In this document: in pieces, positions 10,631 to 21,618 of the stretch
How the letters are laid out: the number at the start of each line of letters is the position of its first letter
Numbering within the stretch: the stretch's first letter is position 1
The notes under the pieces: model-generated
Seen by the model: the letters and a program-made list of their open reading frames with translations, nothing else
Told to the model about the DNA's origin: nothing
Database searches by the model: none
Position numbers and translations under genes: made by a program
NCBI GenBank assembly: GCA_021234155.1
Contig: JAJEKV010000787.1
Location: 26,750-90,749 of the forward strand
Direction: 5' to 3'
Length of the DNA stretch: 64,000 nt
From: Isoetes taiwanensis
Lineage: Eukaryota; Streptophyta; Lycopodiopsida; Isoetales; Isoetaceae

Positions 10631-10916
10631 CTAGAATATTCGAGAACATTTTAGAATATCCTAGAACTTTCTAGGATATTCTAGAACTTTCTACAACTTT
10701 CTAGAACATTCTAAAACTATCTAGAAGATTCTAAAACTTTCTAGAACATTTTGGGAATATCTAGAATCTTCTAGAACTATCTAGAAGATTCTAGGACTTT
10801 ACTTTCTAGAACATTCTACAACTTTCTAGAGCTTTTTAGAATACTCTAGAACATTCTAAAACTTTCTAGAATGTTCCAAAAGATTCTAGAACTTTCTAGA
10901 ACATTGTTTATTTTAT
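10631..10916. repeat. 10-bp-period array of TTCTAGAAnn units (heat-shock-element-like)
   Basis: About 28 consecutive 10-mers close to CTAGAACATT or CTAGAACTTT run in register, broken by one 5-base insertion near 10801. Each perfect unit provides TTCnnGAA, so neighbouring units form a continuous alternating TTC/GAA ladder, the layout bound by trimeric heat-shock factors. It could equally be a simple satellite with no binding role. Confidence 0.85.
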
Positions 10917-10969
10917 CTTATTTAGGTCCTTACCCTTAAGTATATTAAAAACATCAATTATTTCAATGA

Positions 10970-11030
10970 GTGCTTGGTTTAGTAGTTAGAATGGGGACAC
11001 GGAGGGCAATGACCGAGGTTCAAATTCCAT
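10970..11030 (+). mobile_element. tRNA-like SINE head (pol III A and B boxes)
   Basis: TGGTTTAGTAGTTAGAA (10974-10991) resembles a tRNA A box and GGTTCAAATTCC (11017-11028) a B box, at spacing typical of tRNA-derived promoters. There is no foldable intact tRNA. A SINE head or a tRNA relic fits; the body and tail are not delimited. Confidence 0.5.
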
Positions 11031-11084
11031 AAAACAACATAACAATCTTTAAAGGCCTCTCAGTAAGGGTCAAGCATGTAACAT

Positions 11085-11600
11085 GAGTAGTGGAATCTTG
11101 GGCTCGTTTAAGGGGCCATGCAGCGTAAGTCGTGGGATCTTGGGCCTGTTTAAGGGCCAAGATCGCGCCATGTAGCAATTATCTAGAACAGCGTGACTCA
11201 TAGGATCTTAGACCGGCGGCCAATTATTTAAAACAACGTGAGCCATAGGATCTCGGGATCAACGACAAGGATAGGATTTACATAGAATGAGTTGGGCTCG
11301 ATTAAGGACCGAGATTGTGCCATGTGGCAAATGTCGACCAGCGACCAATATCTAAAACAACGTGGGAGTAGGATCTCGGGATCAATGACAAGGATAGGAT
11401 TTACATAGAATGAGTTGGGCCGATTAAGGGAGAGATTGTGCCATGTGGCAAATGTCTAGAAACAATGTGAGTCGTGGGATCTTAGACCAGCGACCGGGAT
11501 CTAAAAGCGGCGTGCACGTAGGATATTGGGATCAGCGGCGGGGATAGGATTTACATAGGATTCCCTTCACTTGATAGAATCCCCAAATCAATGTGGCGAT
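11085..11600. repeat. ~130-150-bp tandem repeat
   Basis: Diverged tandem units contain GGATAGGATTTACATAGAAT (near 11269, 11392, 11542), TGTGCCATGTGGCAAATGTC (near 11314, 11437) and AGGATCT(C/T)GGGATCAA. The central copies are nearly identical over ~80 bases. The units carry no open frame. Confidence 0.85.
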
Positions 11601-12565
11601 AGGATCTCGATCGACCTTGGGATTGCTCCAAAATCCTCGGTACGCTTGGCTTTATAAGAACATATATATATGTTAGATAGATATATATGGATGTTGCTTT
11701 CGACACATGTTTTGCCACTATGATCTCCCCCAAAGAAAGCATTGCCACTTTCCACCAATTTAAGTGTTTCTAAAGTTCTAACAGTATTGCATCCCATATT
11801 TGTGTTAGAGACTTTCATGCCCACTTTGATTTACTTCCATACCCATTTTGATTATTTTCCATGGTAGGATTTCGGGCATGCAAGATGAGGGATTTCTAAA
11901 AGCCACTCCGGTAAGCATTTTTTTTTTCAATTAATAAGGCAACCTAAAGCTATTGAGATGGTAGCTAATACTAATATGGGATTGTGTCTATATTTGTGTC
12001 TATATTGTGTCTATATTTGTAAAGGTTCGAAATAAGAAATCTTGGTGGGAATAGCGGTATGAAAATGTCGGCAACCAAGACCGCCAAATCCATTGCCTAA
12101 ACCACTTGGTTAAAGCACCGATTCTGAAACCTTAAATTGTCTGAGAACCTCTTAGTTGTATATCACGATTGATTGTGCGAGATCATTTACGCCTAATCGT
12201 GAACCCCAAGTGCATTTTTGTTTGTAAGCTTTAACTGCTTTCACGGTGTTTATTTCGATCTCATTGCTAAGGTGTTCCGTGGTTTATAATTCAATGGTCT
12301 ATAATGAAGTAAAGGGAATAATTGAATAATTCATGAATGGTTTCCATGTTATTCAATTAACATTGTCTAGTTGTGTTTTTGTGATTACACCTAGATAATT
12401 AAGTTGAACACATTGATATTTGAGGAGACGTCCTTGTTATTTCTCACAAAAAGAAATGAGTAAATGATATTTGTTACAAGTTTGTTGAGAGCACATTTCT
12501 AGCAGTGAATTAGACCCTCTACAAAGGCTTGCGAAATAAGCGTGAAAATTAACCTGGCTGCTACT
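11601..12565. other. No gene recognised
   Basis: AT-rich unique-looking sequence with a short TA-rich run at 11662-11690 and a local direct repeat (GTGTCTATATTTGTGTCTATA, 11985-12020). Only random-looking short frames. Confidence 0.5.
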
Positions 12566-13130
12566 TTAAAAAATGAATGGAGCCAAAGGACAAACTTGCC
12601 TAACAACCCCTCTCAATATCAAATATAGGAGAAAGTTCACCTTGGAATAAGATTTTGGCTGGCTGTCCTTAGTAGTTGTTGTTGGTAATAATTTCATAAC
12701 TCGTTTTGTAAAAAAGTTCCCACAATCTAACTTGAACATCCTCTTGCACAAAAAACAACGTCTGATACTTTTGTATGCTTTGGTGAAGTCAAACTTGAGA
12801 TAAGCTATTTTTTGTCCTATTTTTCTTGCATAGTGCAAGCCTTCAAAGGCTACTGCTATATTGCTTAGAATACTTCTACTTGGGCGAAAGCTAGATTGAA
12901 CTGTGAAATGCCTTCAGCTACAATTGGCTTGATCTTCCTTGCCAGCCTTGGGTATGATTTTGTAGAATCTGAGGATAAAAGTGCAATAGGGCCTCAGACC
13001 ATTGATTGTGCTTGTCTTTTTACACTTGGGTACCAAGGTAAAGACAACCTTTGTTCAACCTTGGGTTTTAAAATTTCAACGCTTGCATAGGGTCTTTATA
13101 AATAGAGAAGATATCATCTTAATTCATTCC
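12566..13130 (-). mobile_element. LINE reverse transcriptase fragment, 3' part
   Basis: Minus-strand reading gives, in order, LKPKVEQ, a degraded PIALLSSDSTKSYPRLARKI, QSSFRPSRSILSNIAVAFEG, then AYLKFDFTKAYKSI (RT block with F-D, usually LDF.KAFDSI) and RGVVRQVCPLAPFIF (RQGCPLSP block). This is the standard plant L1-type RT order. The catalytic YADD block is not present before the fragment ends at 12566. Frame breaks lie near 12845 and 12960. The 5' edge (VGNELRDDIFSIYK-like) lies within a few bases of the foldback element at 13139. Confidence 0.85.
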
Positions 13131-13138
13131 CAACCAAC

Positions 13139-13590
13139 ATAACAACCAACATAACTACTATGAACATTAATTAACACAAACCATTACATTAGACATGTTT
13201 AAAATTAAATTCCCCTTTAAACCCCCTTTTGTTTGGGTGCATATTATTCACCTGGGTGACTCTAAGCAACTAGAGTTGGATAGGCATATTCATCCCTTAT
13301 TCCTTAATCTACATCGACACAAAGTTCCTCGTTTGTGGGGTATGGATGTATAGAATTTGTTATACTGTATAACAAGATTTGCAAAATACTATAAGATTTC
13401 GTGCAATATACTACATGGTGTTGATTTTTAATGCATAAAAACATAATTACAGGGCTCTCAGGCGCCTACGTCATCCCCCCAGGAATATGCACCCAAACAA
13501 AAGGGGGTTTAAAGGGGAATTTAATTTTAAACATGTCTAATGTAATGGTTTGTGTTAATTAATGTTCATAGTAGTTATGTTGGTTGTTAT
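13139..13590. mobile_element. 452-bp foldback element/MITE with perfect 107-bp inverted arms
   Basis: 13139-13245 is the exact reverse complement of 13484-13590, and pairing continues imperfectly inward (CCTGGGTGAC against CCTGGGGGGATGAC). The ~238-base centre has no coding potential. It lies against the broken end of the LINE. A TA dinucleotide flanks both arms but is uninformative within a palindrome, so the superfamily is undecided. Perfect arms beside badly decayed neighbours suggest a young insertion or gene conversion between arms. Confidence 0.85.
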
Positions 13591-13599
13591 ATTACAAAA

Positions 13600-13665
13600 A
13601 TTTTTTGGCCCTTCGGGCCACAAAAGAAAATAAAATAAAAAATAAAAATCAAAATAAAATAAAAG
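13600..13665. other. GC hairpin followed by A-rich tract
   Basis: GGCCC-TTC-GGGCC (13607-13619) forms a short stem-loop, followed by ~45 bases of AAATAAAA-type sequence. It could be a retroelement tail; nothing more can be said. Confidence 0.4.
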
Positions 13666-14054
13666 TACAAAATGATTGATGTGTTATTGCAAACCATGTA
13701 TTTTAAATTGCATAATTTATAGGCTCCAAAATGACAACATTGTAACAATGCGCTCAAATTGTGTTGAAATCATTCTAAAATAGCATTGTTGCAACAACGC
13801 GCTCAATTTGTCTTGACTGAATAGAAACGATAGGCATTGGTAGTTACACATAAAATAGAAATGGATCATGCCATCGTAAGCATTGCTAGAGATATCAACA
13901 TCTTGCAAATTTTTTGAACGCATAGAGAATAGTCTGAGAGAATACTTTAGCACAAACAGAGAGAGAGCACAATGCATAATGAAAAAATAGAAGATAAGAT
14001 AATGCTTAGAAGGATAAGGAGTGAAATTTCACCGAAGTATAGCTCATTCTTGGA

Positions 14055-15070
14055 AGGATGAACCTTTATAAAATAATCTGTAATCCAAAGAGATTGTACC
14101 CCTTTGCTTCATCAAGCAATCCGCCTTTTTCAAGAATTCTCCATGCTAGAACTCAGAGCTACAAAAGCCATTGCAAAACCAAACTTCACACAATTGTCCA
14201 TCAAGGTCATATAATCCTCCGTTAGGTCCAGCTTTACATCATCTGCATCATGAAGGGGCGAATCTCCTCGCTAGCTTATTGGGTTGTGCGGAATCAAAAG
14301 CTAAAGCTACAAATATGTGTCCGGAATCAAAAGCTAAAACTACGTAACATGGATTGGCTCACCTTGGTTAAGCCCGGACACTTTTTCACGTGCAAGCATT
14401 AACCCGTAATCAAGAATAGCTCTATATACAGTTCCAAAGCCACCGGCTCAATTATGTTTTTCTCACTTAAGCGATCAGATTGTTTTGCATGATCTCGCGG
14501 TATATGAGGTGTTTGTTTGGAAAGAGACGAATCTTGTATGATGGACTTAAGGCTATCCTTCTACTTCTTTGCCCGCAAATCCACCGAGATGGTGCCACAA
14601 GAAATAGAGAAAAGAAAAGCAAGTGATGCCAAAGATGATGGCAGCAACCAAGCTTTTCTTAAATTTTGGTCCACGATCAGAATTATTGAGAGCTATATTG
14701 CTTTTGGTGCTTGAGAAGAATGAGTGCAAGCCTTAAAAGGATGTCCACAAAGACCTTGGTTGCGTGTGAATGCTAAAATGGGCATTCTTGAGAAAAAGAG
14801 CGTATCGAGGTTGAGAGAACTGTTAGGTTGTTATTCGAGATGTTCAATGTAAACAAGCTTACCATCTCCCCAAGGGTCGGAGGAATCGACCGGACAAGAC
14901 AACCGTTTTGAAAGATTAAGGGACTCGAGCTTGACCAACTTACCCAATTCTGGTGGTATTTCTCTTGAAAGATAATTCCGGCTAAAGGTTCCGCAATGCA
15001 CCAAGCGCCTTTGGAATAGAACCACTTAACCTGTTGAAGATACATAACATAACAGAGTATGCCTCTCATG
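14055..15070 (-). pseudogene. LRR receptor-like kinase pseudogene
   Basis: Minus strand, 5' to 3'. LRR repeats come first: NYLSREIPPELGKLVKLESL (~14965-14905), then SIPPTLGEMVSLFTLNISNN (~14885-14825). The post-LRR cap follows (FTRNQGLCGHPFKACTHSSQ, ~14780-14720), then a transmembrane segment (AIIFGITCFSFLYFL, ~14640-14600). The kinase glycine loop is GGFGTVYRAILDYGLMLA (~14442-14385), with degraded later kinase sequence to ~14055. The order LRR, cap, TM, kinase is that of plasma-membrane LRR receptor kinases, and the glycine loop context (KNIIE, where KNIIG is usual) resembles the EMS1/PSKR group. At least four frame changes and internal stops; the catalytic loop and activation segment are missing. 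A truncated, dead copy. Confidence 0.85.
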
Positions 15071-16119
15071 TAAAAAAGCCTAAAATATCATCAAAATCTT
15101 TTGCCTTTCCTAAATCGTTGCTAAACACAAACCATCTGTAGCTCAAGTACTATTTTAGCAGATTCGCAAGTAGCCCTAACCACCAGTTCTGCATGGGTCC
15201 AAAATGATCTTGTCCAAAGATAACCGCATTGCACCTGCTGGATGGGTCCAGAATGATTTTGTCCCACATAAATCCGGCACAGACCCTCTTCTGGGATCAA
15301 CGGCAGGCATAAAAACATTGGTAAAACATGTGCTTACCTGAGCTCGAGCTTGCGGCAAATGGATACTTGGATCCGCGCCATCCTAGCTCCAGCATTCACT
15401 TTAGTAGATCGCAGATTCGGCACTAAACCGCACGTAACATGTGTTTAATCGAGCTCGAAGTTTTGTGCAGTGGACACTCGTATCCTCAAAACTCTACACC
15501 AAAGAGATTTTTGAAATTAACAATATACTGCGAAGAACGAAGGTTCGATAAGCTGTCCAGTGTTGCAACCCCAAAACTGATATCGCCTGCCCAAAACTAA
15601 CATCGCCTACCAAAACTGCGTGCATAAAACTTGAGGTTAGGAAAAAACTTGTAACCAAATAAATCATCTAACCCACCGCTCTATTCCTGTGAAACTAGTC
15701 TAACTCCTCACGAATTTTCAGAAAGAAGCTACATACAGGAGTTGTTCAGCCAGATGTCTGATCATCACACCCTAAGAATCACACTTCCATGAATTTTGTT
15801 TATCCTAGATGCACAGCCCGATGCCTGGAGACTAAAGCCTGGGTCTACACTGGTTCTTAAATTCAGTTTACTCAAATTCTTCCAGCAAACCCTGCAGGCA
15901 AATCCGTTGCTTCAAATATGCTGCAAATCTGCCCTAAAATGCTATCGACGAGGCTTGCATGTTCAGCCTCTAAAATAAAAAGAGGGCGTTTGTTGTAAGC
16001 CTTTGGATGTTGGACCATTGAAAAAAAAATGGTAAATCAACGACTAAGAAATGGTGCACTCTAGATGTACGCATTAGTACATCCATTCGAATACGCCATG
16101 AAATCTTAGGAAAACCTTT
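15071..16119. other. No gene recognised; short internal repeats
   Basis: Contains a 56-bp-spaced repeat (TGGGTCCAAAATGATCTTGTCC near 15195 and TGGGTCCAGAATGATTTTGTCC near 15243) and a 7-bp-arm hairpin around 16064-16083 (GATGTAC...GTACATC). No family match for its short frames. Confidence 0.5.
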
Positions 16120-16640
16120 GTGAAAAGCGTACAAAAATACAAAGAAAACCCCCTGTTATTATGCTACATATTGATAGAATTCTATGGGAATTCCATCTAT
16201 ACCCGGACATTTGTTTGCGGCCAATAAAAGGGTGGCCCATTGAAGATCTGCCATAGAGAGAGGAAGACTTAAGAGTGTCTTCCTGGCTAGAGATTATTAT
16301 GGATGAGACTTTTGAAATCACTATCTCTTTTTAGGTGTCTTGGAATGTTAAGTACCTCATAAAAAGCGGAAGTGGTTATATAGGTACCTTTTGAGATCTC
16401 TTGGATTTTTTGGAGTCGAGTCATCTTCTAGCGCAACATTTGAAAGTGTGAACGATCTCTTTTTTCCTTTAGTTGTCTTTCACCTATATGTATATTGAAT
16501 ATGCCATCCGCAAAGATGAGGTCGGGTAAAAAATCCTTTAGTGTGTTTTTCATGCAACTAAGCCTATACTTGCATATTTCTTTTGGTAAAAATATGTAAG
16601 CAAATGCTAATAAAAAACCCCTCAAGGTATTCACGGATTT
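16120..16640 (-). mobile_element. LINE fragment, 5' part of the reverse transcriptase
   Basis: Minus strand reads FLPDLIFADGIFNIHIGERQ (~16545-16485), a linker typical of the region before RT, then LPLSMADLQWATLLLAANKC and PGIDGIPIEFYQYVA (~16270-16160). The latter matches the conserved AP.GPDG.P.EFYQ motif that opens plant LINE RT. It stops just where the 12566-13130 fragment would continue, so the two may be halves of one LINE. Confidence 0.7.
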
Positions 16641-17003
16641 ATTTAGGCACTATAAATATGCACCTCCCTTCTAGATTTTTGTTTTTGGTGTGTCATGGGA
16701 GATGTTGTTTTTTTGGTTTGGGAAAAAAATAAAAAATAAAAAAATATTTACAAGTTCATCAGTAATATAAAATATATTGAATATAACCAAGTCCCATAAC
16801 ACACCAGAACAAAAATTTACATTTTTTTTCTTGATACAAAACATGGCTGAAAAAATGTGGCCACCCAGATGAGTGCATGTTAGGATTGCAAAAATTTTGA
16901 GCAACCAATCACAATCTCTTATAAAAAAATAATGCAAATCATAAAAGTATTACCTGCTGTGACGTGCTTCAATCAAAATGGAGCACGTGACAAAGTCTTC
17001 AAT

Positions 17004-17143
17004 ATGTAAAACTATCCAAACACTTTACATTATTTAAACCATCGATACAATGCTTTGTATGCACTAATCGACATGTAAAACCATTCAAAACACTTTACAT
17101 TATTCGAATCATTGATACAATGCTTTGTGTGCATTAGTCTTGG
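17004..17143. repeat. Tandem duplication of ~70 bp
   Basis: Two copies of a unit with CACTTTACATTATT and GATACAATGCTTTGT motifs (17020-17062 and 17089-17130), about 85-90 percent alike by eye. Confidence 0.8.
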
Positions 17144-20100
17144 TATTGCCAAATATGCAATACATCCTAATAGGCAAGGTTGTCGGTCTTTGTTGCAGCC
17201 GATAACAAAAAATGTGTGGCCTCGGTTTGTACCGCCCTCGGCGGATATTTGGCACATAAGGTCTCGGACCCATAGATGATCTTCATAGCGACTTGGTCCC
17301 ATCGATGTCTAAAAAAACGAGGGACTTTAGGAGCTTATAAAACCAAAGCAAACGAATTTAAACCTACCTTGTGCGCCCGATAGATCAAGCTTACGTACTT
17401 TTCTTTGATTCTTTCTTTAGCCGTGGATTCCCTTTTTCTCTTATGAATCCTCGCATTATGGCTCTATATGGTCTATAAACCTCAAACCTTGGCTTTCCAT
17501 AATCATTCTATATGGTGTAATGCTTCATCTAGAACAAGCGAGAAAAATTCAATCCGCTACTTGTGAAGAAAAAGCGAGCAAAATGTCCATGATTTTTCGG
17601 TTGAAGGGGCTGATTCTTCGGAGATCCAAACGAGAACTCACAAATGCATTCAAAATTGAAAGAGGACAAAGATCATGGCCAGGGTGCACTTTGCATCATT
17701 ACAATGGTAAGGCTTCTTCGGGACTACTCTTTTTATAACTGCCATTCAACAATAAGACGCCCACGTAAATTGAAACATGGAATGGATGTCGTAACTCTAC
17801 CAAATAACACGGTCATAACTTGCTCGCTTCAAAGAAGAAAAACCCCTCGGCGGGCTTCAAGCGGCCTGTGTGCGGTAGGTTTCGACGACCCGGCACATGG
17901 TCGGGCCAAGGTTCCTTCTGCCACGTAAAATAAAATTAGAAGGCCCTTCTCTATTAATAATGATCTCATCTTCTCTTTTTATCTATTTTTAATTACTTAA
18001 CATTACAAACAATGTTTTTGGGTTGCTAGGGCAAGCCCTTGTTTATAATGGGTTTTATGGCATATTCGTGTATGTGCCAATATATGCCCGGAATATGCCA
18101 ATGACTGCTAAAAAACTTGATATCGAGGTAAACTGGCGGTGGCATTTGTTGGTGGCGACCACTTTTCAAAACCGGCATACAGGTCTTTCTGGTCCTCGCT
18201 ATAACGCGATTCTTATTCAAGAAGCTTTTCGGATCTTGGCTTCTAAGAGATGGTAGAAAAAGAGCAAAGTTTTGGCTTGGCGCGGATGATGGAATCAAAG
18301 TCCATGAGGACATAAACGTGAAGATGGGAAAAACCCAAATGACCGGGAAAGAAATCGTAGGGATTGCTCGGTTTTAAGACCCGGTGATCGAGAACAAGGT
18401 AATTTTATTTCAGGCGTTTTGGATTCAAGCAAGAAATTAGATTTAATAGCAAAACGAGTATCTAGAAGCGGGAGCAAGCTATTTGATGAGCTGCAAAGCT
18501 TGGTGAACAACTCCTTCATGTTCGATTAAGAATCGAATCTTCTTGTATGCACTATGTTAATTCATTGCGGTCTTGGTGAGTAGCAAATATCTCTCTTGCC
18601 AAAGGCGCGGTCACATTATTCATCACATTTATTACTCATTACGCTCATAAGGTCGTTTGATGCATAGTTTTTCGGTTTAACTACGTTAATACTTTCTTTT
18701 TCTCTGTTTTCTGGATTTGGTGCCTTAGCTGGTTCGTTTGCTCCACAAATTCTCATCCATGACATGATGATTAGGTAATTTTGCATTGGCATGGTATGCT
18801 ATATCATGTTTACACGAAAATGGTAATGATGTGCGTGTCAAAGTGCAACTTTTCTTTACATACCGGACTATGCATAAGATTCGTGGTCAGATTCTTTGTC
18901 GTGATTCCGCGATCTGCATTCCTTCCCTGTTTTGTTTCCAACCGTGCATCTTTATCGGCTTGAATTTTTTCGAGACCCCATGCCTTTAATGACACCTTGT
19001 AAGATTTTTAGCTTTACATTTTGGATATCGACATGCAAATAAGAAATATCCCATGTTGTTTTGTTTTTCTAGAAATATAGTATATCAATGGTGCGATCTT
19101 TCTGCGGGCATTTATTTGAATCTAACGAAGCTTTCAAAAGGATTTTGGTTGTCTACTTTATTTCCTAGGACATGTGAGAAAATCTTGCAGTGAGGCTTTA
19201 CAATCTATATTATATCCTTGCTACATTTATTTGATACCATGTTTCTAGGTATAAAGCAACATAGAGAAGAAATCACATGCTTGCAATAGATTGTGAATAG
19301 ATTCTTCTATCCCTAAAAAGAATTTTCCGTTATTCATTCTATTGTGTTTGTACAAGGAGCCTGGCCAAGAATTATGTCTTTTGGCGGCTATGAAAAGCGG
19401 GATCATTATATTCACATGTGTTGGATATAAGGAAGCACGTAAGCAAAAATTTTGGTGATTTGAAGGGATTCATCGTGTGAAAAAGACTAAAGAGCGAAAA
19501 AAAACCGCCTGTTTTGGATATTCTAGCAAGAGGGATATATTATATTTACTTCAGCCATGGATGGCCCAATTGTGGCGAAGAAAGAACGGCATGTAGGTAA
19601 TTTGCCTTCAAAAGAGGGCAATATCTTGAGGCATAATCAGGAATTATATGGAGATGATATGACATCAAGGAAAAACATGCAAAGACTAGAAGCAAGTGCT
19701 CATTTCAAATTTTTGGATGCCCACAAAACACCGGATATCGTGAATTAAAACCGATATCGATGGTAAGTCTTTGGATTTATTCTACGCTTAAATCTTAAAG
19801 CTAGCTTGTCTATCATGAAAAAATTTTGTTTCTTTTGTCTTGGCAAGACAATCATTTAAGGCAATTGTTCTACTTTGATGCAGACAACACTAAAGATGGA
19901 TTTGGTTTGCTTAAGACTCATCTTAATCAATGATAATGGGATCATATATCTTTTACATCGGGGAGAATGAAGCACTTAGGTCCTATGCTATCATGATCGC
20001 AGCGAGGATCGAATCGTACAGCGGGGAGGTGAGATAGATATGAAAATCCCAAATGTTAGGATCAAGACTCGCCATTACCAATCTATTTGAAGATGAGTGC

Positions 20101-20502
20101 AAGCGTATGCGCCAACATAGGGATTTGTACATTTACATTACACTTTCGTCCCTCCCTTAGATGTTGCATAGGTCCAGGAACGAGAATAAAGTTAGATCGA
20201 TTACATCTTTGAAATATGTAGGCCGTGAGGCGGTAGCTTCTCTCAAAAAACTTGTTCTCATGGAATATTATGGTCTCAATATATGCCCAAAGGCAATATT
20301 GGAATGGTCAATTGACCTTATTGATAGTACCAAATGTAATGTAGGCATCATTGGTTGCATATGAACCTAATCTTTTACCCCCTCTGATATCTTATTGTTG
20401 GTATCATGTAGATCCATCTATATTTTTTCCCGATTGATGTCGTTCACCTCTCCAAGAACATTACGCAATATAAAGGCAATCGTATTATGCCGGGCAATAT
20501 TA
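17144..20502. other. No recognisable gene over 3.3 kb
   Basis: Contains short unassigned frames (17520-17928, 18023-18256, ~18360-18528, 19557-19748, 20161-20364). None shows a motif I recognise, and their codon pattern is interrupted. Possibly more decayed transposon sequence. Confidence 0.5.
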
Positions 20503-20510
20503 GTATCAAA

Positions 20511-21610
20511 CGGTGTTGTCAGTACGTTAAGCACGGTATGCGGGTATTATAATGCATTTATAGCGTATTAATACGTATGCATACCTCTCATTTAAAAAGT
20601 ACTTTAAATACGTTTTTAGAATTGTAAAAATACTTATTAAATCATTAAAAATATGTACTTTACGTATAGTGCGTAAAAATACTCGTGTAATTTTTAAAAC
20701 TATAAATTCTTGTATTGCATTTAAAATGTTGCAATAACAACTAATATGAAGAACTTCAAGTTTTAAATAATTGGACCAAAATATATTACTCTAAAATTAA
20801 GTGTTTCTCAAAGCTTTTGAAATCGAAAATATGTCTATTTTAAGAGTTATATCTCCTCATAATTCTAGTTTTACTTCAACCACAAAATAAAAACCATAAA
20901 AGAGTTTTACAACAACAATACTTTATAAATGAAATCCACGAATAATCACCCTTCTTCTTAGTCCTCTTAGGTCATCGGACTACGTTTACGATGATGATTT
21001 CCAAGAATGCTTTTCTAATACGTAAGCTCATCCTCACTCCCAACCTCTTCTTCTTCAATCATGTCAAGCTCATCTTCATTTGGTAAACTACCGCCTGAGA
21101 TTGATCATGTCACAACGCCTACTTCGGTAGAAATTCTTCTTCTTCGTCTTAAGCCTACCTATTCGGCTTGTAAGGTCTTTGTGATGAAGATGCTACATCT
21201 CTTGTCATACTCCTGTCCTTCTTTTTTTCATGCTCATAGTCTCTTGGAAATACGTTTCATAAATCTCTCTATCAATATCATTATCATGGCTAGGAGGTGG
21301 AAGATCAGAGTCTTTGTGACATCTATCTCATTTGGATTCACCTACAAACAATCATGCAATAAATTTATATCTAAAATCGATTTATATCTAATGAATAATT
21401 TTATCCATTTTATAGGTCTAATGTCATTTGCACTTTTTTATAAAGTACGTATCATGATTGCTTTACATATTAATACGTTAAGTCACGGTATTAATAAAAC
21501 AAGAGCTCAATTTGACTGTCAACTTATAGGTATAAAATGCATAGTAATGCGCGGAGAAAGGTACGGGGCGTATCGCGAAGCGTAAAATCTGGAGATGCGT
21601 AAACAACACG
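20511..21610. mobile_element. 1.1-kb hAT-type element with 8-bp target duplication
   Basis: The ends are CGGTGTTGTCAGTACG at left and, as reverse complement, CGTGTTGTTTACG at right. They are flanked by an exact 8-bp direct repeat GTATCAAA (20503-20510 and 21611-21618); 8-bp duplications are the hAT hallmark. Subterminal regions are rich in TACG/ACGTA motifs. On the minus strand around 21060-20990 an acidic EEEEVGSEDE run resembles the tail of a hAT transposase, but no catalytic part is present, so the element is non-autonomous. The 174-codon plus-strand frame at 21061-21585 is probably fortuitous. Confidence 0.8.
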
Positions 21611-21618
21611 GTATCAAA

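Noticed and set aside
11085-11600. Regularly repeated units considered as a CRISPR-like array
   Set aside because: Plant nuclear context, units ~130 bp with diverged repeats and no unique spacers; an ordinary tandem repeat.
21061-21585. 174-codon plus-strand open frame
   Set aside because: Inside the hAT-type element; it has no motif, and the opposite strand shows the acidic tail expected of a transposase.
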